Notes: generated by a model not told the origin, from the sequence alone. 64,000 bases of DNA from Lithodes maja (GCA_037953745.1 JBAKBP010003203.1:1-64000); one strand, 5' to 3'. Counted from the first letter of the stretch, positions 52,437 through 63,432 are shown. A program made the numbers and translations.

Positions 52437-53882
52437 ACTATCTTTTTTATTGTTTTACCGAGGGTTGAAACAATTTTTAATATGTTGAACAAAAACATGT
52501 GTGGTTGTCTCATAAATAAGTACCATAATGAGTTGTTGGTCCCCTACTGACAAAATAGATGAACATTTTGGTAACAAATTTAAAATACCCCGGACAGCCC
52601 TTTTACTAGTTATGCGGGGGTGGCAGCCCCCACCCATTCTACTAGGATAGGTTAGGTAAGGTTGTTAGGTTAGGCTAATTAAAAGGTAAATCTACAGTTA
52701 TACTACCCCTCCCCCACTACCCCCCACCACCTCCCCCTTCAAAACACGCCTTTTAGCGTGTTTTTGGATGGTTCAGCAGACGCGGAAACTGGAAAAAAAC
52801 TTATTTTGATAAAAATTTATCACCAACCAGATACAAGTTTTTCAGGTAATTTGTTGTTTTTTATTTTTCATTTGATATACAGTGTTGTTTAATACCGAGA
52901 ACCGTCACATTTTAGTATTTTTAACATTAGCCTAACCTAACCTAACTTAACCTAACCTAACCGAAAACTAACCTGTCTCGCGACCGGTCTAAACCCCGCT
53001 CATGTTCCCTGTTTATGGGTTCGCGAAGGTTTGTAATACTTCAATGTAGTCTACTACTAATAATATTAACCCATTAGTACCAACAGAATAGCGACAAAAT
53101 AGGGGTAGTATAACTGTAGATTTATCAATTAAAACACTGTTTATAAAAAAAAAAAAAAAAAAAAATAGCCTAAAAAGGATTTCCGGGGGCTGTGTTATTA
53201 GATAGTTGGAAAATGGGTAAATACTAATTTCTGCTCCAAATCTTTATAATACAACACTATACTGTATATGAAGGACAAGAACACACACAACCAAAAATAC
53301 TTACTAAAATCGCTGTTGGTGCTAAAAGTCAGGTTTACCAAAATTAATCTCAATGGCATCTGATTAAGCATTTTTTTCCAAACTATTGACATAGGTGTCA
53401 GTCCCAGGAAACTATCATACTACATATTATATAATTTATATGGATATTTACCTTTCAATGGTTTGTTTACACTGGGAGAGCTCTTTTCCGTGTCTCCCCT
53501 CAGTTACTAACCCATCTGTCCCCTACTAACTTCCTAATCCTGCCACGGACATTAGTTCCGGGGCAGTAGTTCCCTTTCCAATGTTCCCTTACCCACTCTA
53601 AACCACTGTTTGGACACTTGATCCTCAGTGTTTTGGAGGACAAGCAGCCTAGAGGGGTCAATAGACCTGCTGTTGCTTGATTTCCTTTGTACTCCTTTGT
53701 ACTCTCAGTCAACAACTGAGACATCTGGTGGCGAATGCAATGCACCCTACCGTAAGTCTTGCCAAGTATAATCGCATCTCAACCAATTACGATGCAGTCC
53801 ACTGACACGTGATGTCTATCGACCAATCAGGTGATGCCATGCTTGGGTAGAGAGGTCCGGATTTAACCCGCTTAGATTGACG
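52437..53882. other. Non-coding stretch with telomere-like motifs
   Basis: Single minisatellite unit at 52610-52690 (GCAGCCCCCACCCAT ... GGTTAGGTAAGGTTGTTAGG). A hairpin ACACGC-CTTTTA-GCGTGT at about 52743-52760. CCTAA-rich run at 52926-52960. Poly-A of over 20 at 53143-53165. No gene is supported. Confidence 0.6.
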
Positions 53883-54212
53883 ATGGCCAGCCTGTGTACA
53901 GGGTGTGAGGGAGCCGATCAAACTTTTTTCCACCGTCTTTAAAAACAATCAGGCTGCTTTAGACATTTTCACCTCCCATAGTTGCCTTCCAATAAGTGTA
54001 ACCTGTCCAAAGTGCAATAACCAGTGTTACATATACGGCCGACGAGGACAGGTGGTTTTGAAATGCACACAAATTTTTTTGCCGTGGAAGAAATCGAAAA
54101 AAAGAAACCACCACCTGTTGAGCAGGATGAGCTTCCAGCCATTCAACCCGACGACCCTCAGCCAGCGACTCAACCCAATGACCCTCAACCCAGTACCTCC
54201 TCTGCTCATTAA
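53883..54212 (+). pseudogene. Zinc-ribbon ORF remnant, possibly Merlin/ISXO2-like
   Basis: ATG at 53883 gives MASLCTGCEGADQTFFHRL and stops. Another frame continues KNNQAALDIFTSHSCLPISVTCPKCNNQCYIYGRRGQVVLKCTQ, with CxxC...C spacing as in the N-terminal ribbon of ISXO2-like transposases. A third frame ends in a P/Q/D-rich tail (EEIEKKKPPPVEQ...STSSAH). Two frameshifts would be needed to join them. The family call is tentative. Confidence 0.4.
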
Positions 54213-54860
54213 GGTTAATTGGTTGGTTGCCCACCAGCGGGGGTGTGGGGGCGGCAGCCCCCACCCAGGCTAATGTTAACCCCATTCTTACTAGGTTAGG
54301 TTAGGTTGTGAGGTTAGGCTAATGTTAACCCCATGGTTGGTTGCCAACCAGCGGGGGTGTGGGGGCTGCAGCCCCCATCCATAATATTAGGATAGGTTAG
54401 GTAAGGTTGTTAGGTTAGGCTAATGTTAATCCCATTCTTACTACGTTAGGTTAGGCGAATGTTAACCCCATGGTTGGTTGCACACCAACGGGGATGTGGG
54501 GGCGGCAGCCCCCACCCATAATATTAGGATAGGTTAGGTAAGGTTGTTAGGTCAGGCTAATGTTAACCCCATTCTTACTACAGTACGTTAGGTTAGGCTA
54601 ATGTTAACCACATGGTTGGTTGCCCACCAGCGGGGGTGTGGACTGTTGGGGCGGCAGCCCCACCCATAATATTAGGATAGGTTAGGTAAGGTTGTTAGGT
54701 TAGGCTAATGTTAACCCCATTCTTACTACGTTAGGTTAGGCTAATGTTAACCCCATGGTTGGTTGCCCACCAGCGGGGGTGTGGGAGCAGCAGCCCCCAC
54801 CCATAATATTAAGATAGATTAGGTAAGGTTGTTAGGTTAGGCTAATGTTAACCCTATGAA
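54213..54860. repeat. Minisatellite, about 116-143-bp units, five copies
   Basis: Units start GGTTGGTTGCCCACCAGCGG near 54219, 54335, 54471, 54613 and 54756. Each includes a GGGGGCGGCAGCCCCC hairpin, GGATAGGTTAGGTAAGG and GCTAATGTTAACCCC. Confidence 0.9.
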
Positions 54861-54899
54861 AACCCAAACCAACTTTGGGATGGATGTAGATTCCGGACG

Positions 54900-55320
54900 T
54901 ACGGTAATCATGTTTACATAGGGCGATCGCCGCGGTTAACTTCGCGTCTATTTTGACGGTGAATTTTTCGGTTATTTGCCCCCTACTAGCAATATATATG
55001 ATGATGACAATATTTCATGGGGGGGTGAGGGCCTCAACATATTATTGTATCCAATGGCATTCAAAATAGACGGGAACATGATTGCAAAGGTCCTCCGCCT
55101 CCTCCGCCGCCGTCATGTTTACATTTGTCAATCGCCGTGGTTAAGTTAGCGTCTATTTTGACAGCGATTTTTTCGGTAATTTGCCCCCTGCTGGCAATAT
55201 ATATGATGATGACAATATGTCATGGTGAGGAGGGGCAAAGCCCCCCCTTAACATATTATTATATCCAAAGGCAGTCAAAATAGACGGGAACATGATGGCA
55301 AAGGTCCGACGCCACTACAC
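54900..55320. repeat. Tandem duplication of an about 190-bp block
   Basis: CATGTTTACAT...CGCCGCGGTTAA...CGTCTATTTTGAC...GCAATATATATGATGATGACAATAT...AATAGACGGGAACATGAT occurs at about 54910-55085 and again at 55120-55300. Both blocks have near-palindromic ends (TCTATTTTGACGG / AAAATAGACG). Confidence 0.8.
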
Positions 55321-55379
55321 GTAGTGTAATCAAGGCTGGCAGTACGCCCGAACTCTACATTCTACCCCCAACTTTTTAT

Positions 55380-55640
55380 TAGGGTTACTGTGTAATTTTA
55401 AAATGAAAATTAGTAAAATCCGAGCAAACTTTCGTCACAAGTTGGCTCGGATTTTCAATTTTTGGGGTTTTATGGGTCTCAAATTGTCCAAAACCCGAGC
55501 CAACTTTTTAATAAGGTTACTGTGTTATTTTCATCTGGAAATTTGTTAAATCCGAGCCAATTTTCGTCAAAACTTGGCTCGGGTTTTCAAAAAGTCGGGT
55601 TCTATGGGTCTGGAAAATGACAAAATCCGAGCCAAATTTT
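55380..55640. repeat. Two diverged units with TTGGCTCGGATT hairpins
   Basis: AATCCGAGC..ACTTTCGTCACAAGTTGGCTCGGATT and a second version near 55550-55590, separated by the shared GGGTTACTGTGT and TTTTATGGGTCT stretches. The unit is about 120-130 bp and can fold on itself. Confidence 0.75.
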
Positions 55641-55953
55641 CGTTACAAATGTGTATTATAGTCTTCTATACGCTTTTTACCCCTCAATTTCCCTGATCTT
55701 CATAGCCCTCCTCACTATCGGGGGGTGTGTCTTTAGGTTGATGGATAATGGGTAAATGCTTAACCCCTGGTTCCCGGAAGAGCTCTGAGGCACCCATAAC
55801 AAACTAGGGCCCGGAACACGGATGGGCTCTTGAGCACCGTAAGCTTGAAAGCCTATTAACCCTTCTGGCCCGGGCAGCATTTTAAAATGACAGTGCGGCA
55901 GATGGGCCGGAGCCCGGCTGTCCTTTTAAAATCCCTATGCTTGAAAGCGTGCT

Positions 55954-56899
55954 TTGAAATTCGCGCGGCGAAAATTTCCTTTGCAGGGGCGATCGCAACG
56001 CCACCAAGCTTCAACTACTACCGTTATCAGTTCCTACGTGCCCGCCATGGCGAGTTATAGTGAAATAATTAATTCCGACGTGTCCGATTCTGTGCAACAT
56101 CCCGCGCACCCCAGTGATACCCCGCTCGCTACGTCTACCCCCGTTGCAAGCAAGAAAAAGGCTCAACGCAAGAAAGCAAAGGTATTGTTGAGTGATAGTG
56201 CGATAGAGAGAACTTTTTGCCATTGAAGAAAGCAGTGGCGAAAGCTTGATTGATAAAGAAGTTTATTAGTAGTGCAAGTGAAGACGATGATTTTGTGGGG
56301 TTTGGGGATGATGACAATGTTGACTTGTTTGAGGGAGGAGATAGTAGTGATGATCCTGATGTGGAAGTGTTGCAGGAAGGTGCAGTCGAACTTCCGAGTG
56401 TGTTAGAGCCTAGGCCTACCCCGTCGCCATCTTTGCGTGGTCAGCCTAGGCCTAGCCCTAGCCCGGGACCTTCCCCTTTGCATGCCCGTACACCCTTGAA
56501 AGTGGGTAAATACTTTTACAAATAATCTTTAGTGAAAAGTGCAGCCAAGAAAGCACGCAGGGCAGCAGAGAAAGCTAGGGAAGGCGAAGATAGTGATAGT
56601 GACGCCGACCCTGGTCTAGCAACCACCCGCATTCCTTTGTCCCGACGCCGCGCGGGTCACCCACAGCCCTCGGCTTCATCTCTCCCTCACGATGTTCAAA
56701 GGGCCTCTACAAGTAGTACTAGTGGGGAGGCATTGTCCTCCCACAGTGTGCCACCACAGGCCCCGCATCATAGGGCATTATTTCCTGCGGAGAAGCCTCG
56801 GCTCGCCGCAAAAGGAGCCCAACTCCCGAGGCTGAGGCTCCCATTGTTCAACCTCCCACAGCCTCCCGCCCCCGACGCCCGGTCACTTCTTCACCGGAA
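55954..56899 (+). other. Upstream coding-like acidic segments, possible transposase N-terminus
   Basis: Open stretches in other frames: 55954-56223 (with MASYSEIINSDVSDS), 56250-56525 (D/E-rich, FVGFGDDDNVDLFEGG) and 56532-56951. Acidic N-termini are usual in piggyBac transposases. The frames do not join to the main ORF without shifts or splicing. Confidence 0.45.
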
Positions 56900-58702
56900 A
56901 TGTCTCCCGAAGAAGATGCCGACGACCCCAACATTGCCCCAGATGACCTGACATCGCCTGAGGAGGAGGAGGACGACGAAGAGGATGTGGCAGAGGAGGA
57001 AGTCCCGACACGACGAGTTCGAGGGCGAGGTCGTGGGCTTGCGGCTCAGCCTGCCGACGCCGCTGCCCCTGGGCGTGGGCGTGGGCGTGCAGGGCATCCG
57101 CGTGGGCAAGGGCGTGTGCCTGGGCGTGTGCCTGCTGCACGTGCGTGCTCATCCAACTTGTTTGTGTGGACGGATGGGGCGGATTTTGAGCCAGATTGTC
57201 CTGCCTTTGACGAGCAGCAGATTGGTTCCGGTGTGTCACCAGCATATCCGTGTGGCCCAAATGCTACCCCCAGTGAACTTTTCTGTGGCTTCTATGACAA
57301 TGAAGTCATGGAATACCTCGTTGAGGAGACCAACAACCATCATGAGATCTGTGCCAACTTTCTTGGCAGGAAGACCAGTGCCAAGATGGTGGCATGGAGA
57401 GCTGTCACTGTGGCAGAACTGTATGTGTTCTTGGCACTGACTATGCTGATGACACATATCAGGAAGCACGCTCTGGCAGACTATTGGATCACTGCCGACC
57501 TCATCACGACTCCAGCATTTGGCAAGTACATGTCCAGGGACAGGTACATTGACATCCTCTCCTATCTCCACCTGACCAACAATATGCATGTCCACCTTCA
57601 CGATCCATTATGGAAAATCAGGCAGCTGTATGACATGATACGTCATCGGTTTACCACCTACCTGATTCCATTTCAGAAGATGTGCCTCGATGAGTCTCTG
57701 GTCCTGTTCCGTGGTAGGCTGCATTTCAGGCAGTATATCCCGTCAAAGAGACACCGCTTCGGCATCAAGCTCTTCGTCCTCTGCGATTGTAAGACGGGGT
57801 ATGTGCTGGACTTTGTGGTCTGCAGCGGCAGTGGTGGCGAAATCGTGACTGACCCCGACATTGGTTTTGGCGGCGCTGTTGTACAGATGATGGAGAAACA
57901 CTTCCACAAGAACCACATCCTGTACACAGACAATTATTATACGTCGCCAATCCTCACCAAGTACCTCCATGACCGCAAGACCGGAACTGTCGGCACAGTC
58001 AAGGCAAAGAGGAAGGGCATGTCAGTGTACCCGACCAAGACCAAGAAGACGGACATCTACCACAAGAAGAGTGGCCCCATCCTCTCCATCCACTGGCATG
58101 ACCAGTGCAAGATCAACCTCCTCACCACATGCCACAAGGCCGAGATGGTCGCCACAGGGAAGGTGGACCGAAGAACGAAAAATCCCGTCCAGAAACCAGC
58201 TACTGTCCTGGACTACAATATCAACATGCGTCTCATCGATAAGTCCGACATGCAGATGGGCTTCATCGACTGCCTGCGAATATCTTGCAGGTGGTATAAG
58301 AAGTTTATCCTGCATACGGTAGATATGTCGGTCCTCAATGCCTACAACATCTACCGTCTGTGGACTCCCAGAGCCAAGAAGTACAAGTCCCGACGGAAGT
58401 TCCACAAGCAGGTGATACTTGAGCTCCTGGCTAAATATGCGGAACCTGGGAGACCACTACAAGGACCAGGCCAGCTGGACCGCACGGGATGTGCCGACTT
58501 CTTCAGGAAGCACCAGCTCCACCCACTTCCTTTCAAAGCACCCGGTAGTAAAGTTAGGAGTCAGAAGAGGTGCCATGTGTGCAGCCATACAACTCGCAGA
58601 CCCCACAAAGTGAGCAAAACTACATGGGAATGCCTCGAGTGTGAAGTGGCACTGTGCGCTGGACGGTGCTTCAACGACTTTCACACTCTAGTGCAATATT
58701 GA
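56900..58702 (+). CDS. piggyBac-type transposase, intact
   Basis: 600 residues. An acidic segment (21-34) and an R/G-rich segment (38-75) come first, then the DDE_Tnp_1_7 core from about 120. Catalytic aspartates fit D264 (MCLDESLVLFRGR), D344 (LYTDNYYTSP) and D447/D450 (LIDKSDMQM). IPSKRHRFGIKLFVLCD is the conserved strand before the middle of the core. The C-terminal cysteine-rich domain has C558, C561, C578, C581, C586, C590 and H594. The enzyme cuts at TTAA and excises precisely. Codon use is GC-rich compared with the AT-rich flanks, as expected for a recently arrived element. The start at 56900 is the first ATG of the open frame; the true start may lie upstream. The symbol is withheld because domesticated PGBD genes cannot be excluded. 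Confidence 0.92.
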   Translation: MSPEEDADDPNIAPDDLTSPEEEEDDEEDVAEEEVPTRRVRGRGRGLAAQPADAAAPGRGRGRAGHPRGQGRVPGRVPAARACSSNLFVWTDGADFEPDCPAFDEQQIGSGVSPAYPCGPNATPSELFCGFYDNEVMEYLVEETNNHHEICANFLGRKTSAKMVAWRAVTVAELYVFLALTMLMTHIRKHALADYWITADLITTPAFGKYMSRDRYIDILSYLHLTNNMHVHLHDPLWKIRQLYDMIRHRFTTYLIPFQKMCLDESLVLFRGRLHFRQYIPSKRHRFGIKLFVLCDCKTGYVLDFVVCSGSGGEIVTDPDIGFGGAVVQMMEKHFHKNHILYTDNYYTSPILTKYLHDRKTGTVGTVKAKRKGMSVYPTKTKKTDIYHKKSGPILSIHWHDQCKINLLTTCHKAEMVATGKVDRRTKNPVQKPATVLDYNINMRLIDKSDMQMGFIDCLRISCRWYKKFILHTVDMSVLNAYNIYRLWTPRAKKYKSRRKFHKQVILELLAKYAEPGRPLQGPGQLDRTGCADFFRKHQLHPLPFKAPGSKVRSQKRCHVCSHTTRRPHKVSKTTWECLECEVALCAGRCFNDFHTLVQY

Positions 58703-59075
58703 AGTGCCCATGACAATGACAGTGAAAGTGACACTCTAAAATGTAGGCTAATAGTAATAATAAAACTAAGTATAAGTGAAAGAGACACACATAAGTAATA
58801 ATAAGTGCCTTCATAACAATATGAACAAGTGAAAGTGACACTAAAATATATATTATAGCTTACCTCTAACAATAAATAAGTGAAAATGACACTCAATTAT
58901 CCTAGTCCAGTGAAAGTGACACTATAATAATAATAAAACTAAGTATAAGTGAAAGAGACACACATAAGTAATAAGCGCCTTCATGACAATATGAACAAGT
59001 GAAAGTGACACTATAGGCCTAGGCCAATATATTATTAGCTTACCTAACAATATATAAAAGTGAAAATTACACTAT
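58703..59075 (+). repeat. Two tandem units of about 190 bp with GTGAAAGTGACACT boxes
   Basis: Units begin at about 58716 and 58905, each with AGTGAAAGTGACACT, AAAACTAAGTATAAGTGAAAG and CAATATGAACAAGTG. A third unit lies at 63287-63425, beyond the LINE. Confidence 0.85.
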
Positions 59076-59265
59076 CAATTATCCAGCATCAAATACATTT
59101 TCTACAGGTCCAAATGAGCCAGATCCTCCAGTAACTGGCTCAGCAACAACAAAGGGTAGCCCAAACACAGCATCCAACGGCATCAGTGCAGCTACCGGTA
59201 CACACAATGCCCCAAGCGCACCAACAAACAGTGGAAGCAATGATGTCACAAACCCACCAAGCCCA

Positions 59266-59917
59266 GTGGCACCCTCATCACCAATGGGTAGCACAAATCC
59301 TAGCAAGACCAGTGAACTGCTAGAAAATTTTCTAATGTGTAACATACAGGTACTGTATCCCATGAAAAACCAAAGTAAAGTGCTGTACATTGCAGAACTG
59401 GCAAAAGAAAAAGACTATTTGTTTATGGGATTCACAGAAACACACTTAAATAAGGAAATCCTAGATGTGGAAGTGAAAATTGAAAACTACACCCTGTTCC
59501 GCACAGACAGAAAAGACAGAACACATGGTGGTGTTGCACTATATGTACGAGATGACGTATCATCAAGTGTAAAATCAGTGTTCTCCTACGCAGATGGTAC
59601 CAACGAGTTACTAAGAATTGAAATAAATGCAGAAAAACTCATTATCGCACTAGTTTACCGACCACCAAAATCAGAAACAACAAATTTCTTAAACATGTTG
59701 GCCAAACTTTCCGAAAACTTAGGTACTGGTACTGAACAATCCAAAGAACTACTTCTGCTGGGTGACTTCAATTTCCCAGTAATCGAGTGGCCTTCTAGAA
59801 AAATAAGTGGTGGAACAGTTTGCGAACAAAACCAAGCAAAGGAGCTTTTGGAATTAGCAGAGAATCAGTTCCTGGAGCAAATCATAGAAAAACCCACAAG
59901 GAAAAATAACATACTGG
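59266..59917 (+). pseudogene. LINE endonuclease domain (interrupted)
   Basis: After a P/S/N-rich leader (open upstream to about 59090) come FTETHLNK, RTDRKDRTHGGVALYV, IIALVYRPPK and LLLGDFNFPVIEW, the order of APE-type endonucleases. The SDHDIVEV end of the domain appears only after the SINE, at about 60285-60310, shifted by one frame. That agrees with the 304 bases added by SINE plus duplication. Confidence 0.85.
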
Positions 59918-60169
59918 CAAGATTGGAAGCCAAAGCATCACATTTTTCCTTTGCCCCTCAACTTTCTCTTCATAATTGCGGAGGGGCACAGGGCCCTGGG
60001 TGGGGCTTTGTTTCCCGGGCGTTTCCGCACCCTCCTCAGCTCCCCGCCATGGAGTGGCTTCGGTCACCCAGGCTTTATTGTGGTCGGCAGGGAGGGTTCT
60101 TTGGGGGCACTAGGTTATGGCCTTGGCCTTGCCTGGGGCCTTGGGGCTGTTCGGCCAGGCAGCTTGGGG

Positions 60170-60211
<42 letters not shown>
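59918..60211 (+). mobile_element. SINE-like repeat with (AAC)n tail, copy 2
   Basis: 294 bp, flanked by AACATACTGG at 59908-59917 and again at 60212-60221. The 3' part matches the copy at 36488-36655, and the tail is about 15 AAC units. It splits the LINE endonuclease. Confidence 0.88.
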
Positions 60212-60215
<4 letters not shown>

Positions 60216-60480
60216 TACTGGATCTAGTTTTTCTGAATAACAAGAACATGCTGCATAGCTACCAGGTGATAAAAACTATAATTTCAGACCATGATATTGT
60301 GGAAGTGAATTTAAATAAACACAAAAAGAGCCCCCAATCAATTTTTTTTTTTTAAATACACAGAGAAGGGTCTTAGACAAAATTAACTTCTTCAGTAAAG
60401 TGGCTAACTGGTAGGCTCTAAATGCAGAACTAACAAAAGTAAATTGGGATTTACTTACAGAAAGTGAGTCAATAGAGGAA

Positions 60481-61203
60481 ATGCTAGAGTTATTTATGGG
60501 GATTTGTGAAGAACTTGTGAAGAAACATATCCCACTGAAAAAGGAATATGTGCGGAAAAACAAAATTCCCCGAAACCGCAAAATTATGATGAGGAAAAGA
60601 AACAAACTAACAAAGAAACTTGCCTCAAAATTAAATACCAGTGATAGTGTACGGCAGAACACAGAGAAGGAAATTGAAGAATTAGAAAATAAACTGAAAC
60701 TCTCATACCAAAAAGAGAGGGAATATGAAGAATCTATGGCAGTGTCTGCAATTAAGCAAAACCCTAAATATTTCTACAAATATGCCAAGAAAAATCTCAA
60801 AACCCGGACAAAGGTCGGACCTTTGGAGGATAAGAGTGGTAGTGTAATCGAGAATCCAGTGAACATTGCAAAATTACTCAAAAAACAATATGACAGTGCG
60901 TATAGTGTTCCGGTAGCAGAAAAGAAAATAGTATCCCCTGTACAATTCTTCATGAATGCAGAAAATGAGGTTGCCTTAAACGACTTCACTTTCTCAAAGG
61001 AGGATATCACAGAGGCCATAGACAATATTTCACTAAATTCATCAGGGGGACCGGACAACATTCCCGCAATTCTATTGAAGAAATGCAAGGACTCCCTGGC
61101 AACACCTATCTATATGATATGGAGAAGATCCCTTGACTCTGGAGCTATCCCAGCACAGCTAAAGGAAGGAATGGTCACCCCAATATTCAAAGGCGGATCA
61201 TGA
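60481..61203 (+). pseudogene. LINE reverse transcriptase, N-terminal half
   Basis: A lysine-rich linker, then QNPKYFYKYAKKNLKTRTKVGPL, SSGGPDNIPAILLKKC and LKEGMVTPIFKGGS, followed by a TGA where the frame continues to LPSNYRPVVLTS. Typical of the thumb-proximal start of CR1-like RT. Confidence 0.85.
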
Positions 61204-61270
61204 GGGTTACCATCAAACTACAGACCTGTTGTTCTTACTTCGCATATTATCAAGATATTTGAGAGAGTCA

Positions 61271-61868
61271 TTAACCTAAGAAGTGCGCATGGGGGGTATG
61301 AGACACCACACTCCTGTGCTGTTCCCATCACTAACATAGTTATTTTACCATAAATAGCATTAATACTTATCCATATGCACCTATTATAGGTTGATTATAA
61401 AGGTATTAACCTGTTACAACAATAAAACAAGTGGAAACAGTGTTTGGATGGTCAAAATCGGCGATACAGGCCGGGAGTTACATAATGTATGGCTGAGGCA
61501 ACCTCCCTGCCCTCCACCCCTCCCCTTGTCTGGAGAGACACTGTTCCGCAATAGTCTCTCTCTCGCTCTTTCCCATGCTTGGTAACAGTGATGACAACGC
61601 CCTGCTACCAACTCGCTAATGTTAGCACGAAAATAAACCACAGAATAAGGGAATAACAGGGAAAATAGGTGATAACTGAAGGAGGGGAGGAAAGTGGGGA
61701 AGGAGGGGAGCTGGAGGAGTGATATTTGGCATGGCCCAGGGGCAATTTTTTTTTTTTTTTTTTTTTTTGTGTGTGTTTTAAATGGATGTTTTTTTCCCTT
61801 ACTCTTAAGAGTCTTCCCGCAGTCCGCCGGGGGAACTCTTAAGAGTCTCCCCGCAGTTCCCGGGTTAA
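61271..61868. mobile_element. TTAA miniature element, family B copy 2
   Basis: 598 bp between TTAA (61271-61274) and TTAA (61865-61868). Inner ends match copy 1 at 32874-33509 (CCTAAGAAGTGCGCATGGGG; CCCGCAGTTCCCGGG). It interrupts RT between FERVI and the next lysine; with a single TTAA the reading frame would be continuous. It holds a T23 tract where copy 1 has A31. Confidence 0.9.
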
Positions 61869-62673
61869 GAAGCGTATTGTCGAGCACATGGACATCACAG
61901 AGCAATTCAACTCCGGACAACATGGTTTTCGGAGAGGGAGGTCCGGTCTGTCACAACTGCTCGACCACTATGCAAATATCTTGGATGATGTAAAGAATGG
62001 CAGAAATGTGGATGTGGTGTACCTCGATTTTGCCAAGGCCTTTGACAAAGTCGATCATGAGGTGCTCCTACATAAACTGAAAAAGATGGGAATTTGTGGG
62101 AAACTTGGAATTTGGATACACCAGTTCCTAACAGGGCGGAGACAGACCGTAGTAGTTGATGGCGCTCGCTTTGAAGGCTCAGAAGTTATCAGCGGAGTCC
62201 CACAGGGATCAGTGCTCGGCCCACTCCTATTCCTCATAATGATAGGAGATATAAATCAACAAGTGGAATTCTCCCGAGTAACATCTTTTGCTGACGACAC
62301 CAGAATAAGCCATTCCATAAACACCAAGGATGATGCAGAAAACCTACAGAAGGACCTGGAGAAAATTTATAGCTGGGCAGAAGAAAACAACATGAAATTC
62401 AACAGCAGAAAATTTGAACTCTTAAGATATGGCACAAATGAGCACCTTAAAGAATATGAATATAAAGTGGGCGACGACCAGATTGAAGACAAAGAATCGC
62501 TCAGAGACCTGGGAGTAAGTATGAACAACGACTGCACCTTCAGTGAGCACATCCATCAAGCAGCCAGGTCAGCTCGACAGATGACTGGGTGGATTCTTCG
62601 AACATTTCTGACCAGAAACCCAGAACACCTTCTACCCCTTTGGAAATCACTTGTAGTCTCTAAAATGGAGTAG
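61869..62673 (+). pseudogene. LINE reverse transcriptase, catalytic half
   Basis: FNSGQHGFRRGRSG, VVYLDFAKAFDKVDH (first catalytic aspartate), GVPQGSVLGPLLFLI, SFADDTRISH (catalytic FADD) and LGVSMNNDCTF are all intact. The frame ends at a stop just after SLVVSKME, where the product should continue. Confidence 0.9.
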
Positions 62674-63250
62674 GCCCTACGCATGTCAGCTGTGGTCTCC
62701 CTATAAAGTTAAAGAGATACAGGAGTTAGAACAAGTACAAAGGGTGTTCACTAGAAAAATATCCAGAGACTCCTTGAACTACTGGGAGAGACTGAAACAC
62801 CTAAAGTTGTACTCCCTACAAAGACGACGGGAGCGCTACATTGTGATCTACACCTGGAAGATCCTTGAGGGCACAGTACCAAACCCATCGCCAAGAGAAG
62901 GGGAAGGCATCAAGAGCCAAAGCCACCCCAGGTTTGGCAGAACCTGCACAAGAAGGTCGTTAAACTGTGTCTCTCAAAGGCTCAGGACCATCCAGGCAGA
63001 AAGCTTCAGTAACACTGGACCCAGGCTCTTCAACTGTCTCCCTAGACCAGTTAGAGACATGACTGGGTGCAGTACAGAAGCGTTCAAGTGGAGGCTAGAT
63101 GGAATCCTGGAGCACATACCAGATGAGCCTCCTATACCACACGGCCCGACCAACAGAGGAGCTGGGTCAAACTCGATCATTGACCAAATCCAGTACCTCA
63201 AGATCGAGAGGATGTGTGGAAGCGGCAGATCCCCAGATCGACCGTGGTGA
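62674..63250 (+). pseudogene. LINE ORF2 C-terminal region
   Basis: After a frameshift the frame gives VFTRKISRDSLNYWERLKHLKLYSLQRRRERYIVIYTWKILEG, FSNTGPRLFNCLPRPVRD and FKWRLDGILEHIPDEPPI, the conserved tail seen in many marine invertebrate CR1-type elements, ending SNSIIDQIQYLK. Confidence 0.85.
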
Positions 63251-63286
63251 TTTCACCTAAACACCTACAAAGTAACAAAGTAAGTA

Positions 63287-63425
63287 TCCTAGTCCAGTGA
63301 AAGTGACACTATAATAATAATAAAACTAAGTATAAGTGAAAGAGACACACATAAGTAATAATAGGTGCCTTCATAACAATATGAACAAGTGAAAGTGACA
63401 CTATATATATTATTAGCTTACCTAA
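63287..63425 (+). repeat. Third copy of the GTGAAAGTGACACT unit
   Basis: Matches 58905-59045 closely; shows that the LINE lies between units of one array. Confidence 0.85.
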
Positions 63426-63432
63426 TAATACT

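Larger units (their letters stand above)
55760..58702 (+). mobile_element. piggyBac element with transposase (right end not found)
   Basis: The left end TTAA-CCCCTGGTTCCCGGAAGAGCTCT (55760) aligns with the family C element at 51183. A second TTAACCC lies at 55856. The transposase ORF ends at 58702, and the 3' region (58703-59075, continuing after the LINE at 63287) contains tandem units. I could not find a GGG-TTAA right end before 64000, so the element is either longer or truncated. Confidence 0.7.
59085..63286 (+). mobile_element. LINE (CR1-like), full-span but inactivated
   Basis: Endonuclease, reverse transcriptase and C-terminal region in order, interrupted by a SINE (59918-60211) and a TTAA element (61271-61868) plus point breaks (a poly-T frameshift at 60343-60354, TGA at 61201-61203, and a frameshift near 62673). 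It lies inside the tandem-unit region downstream of the piggyBac gene. Its own target duplications were not resolved. Confidence 0.82.

Noticed and set aside
52926..52960. A telomere
   Set aside because: Only a handful of degenerate CCTAA units inside ordinary sequence; interstitial motif at most.
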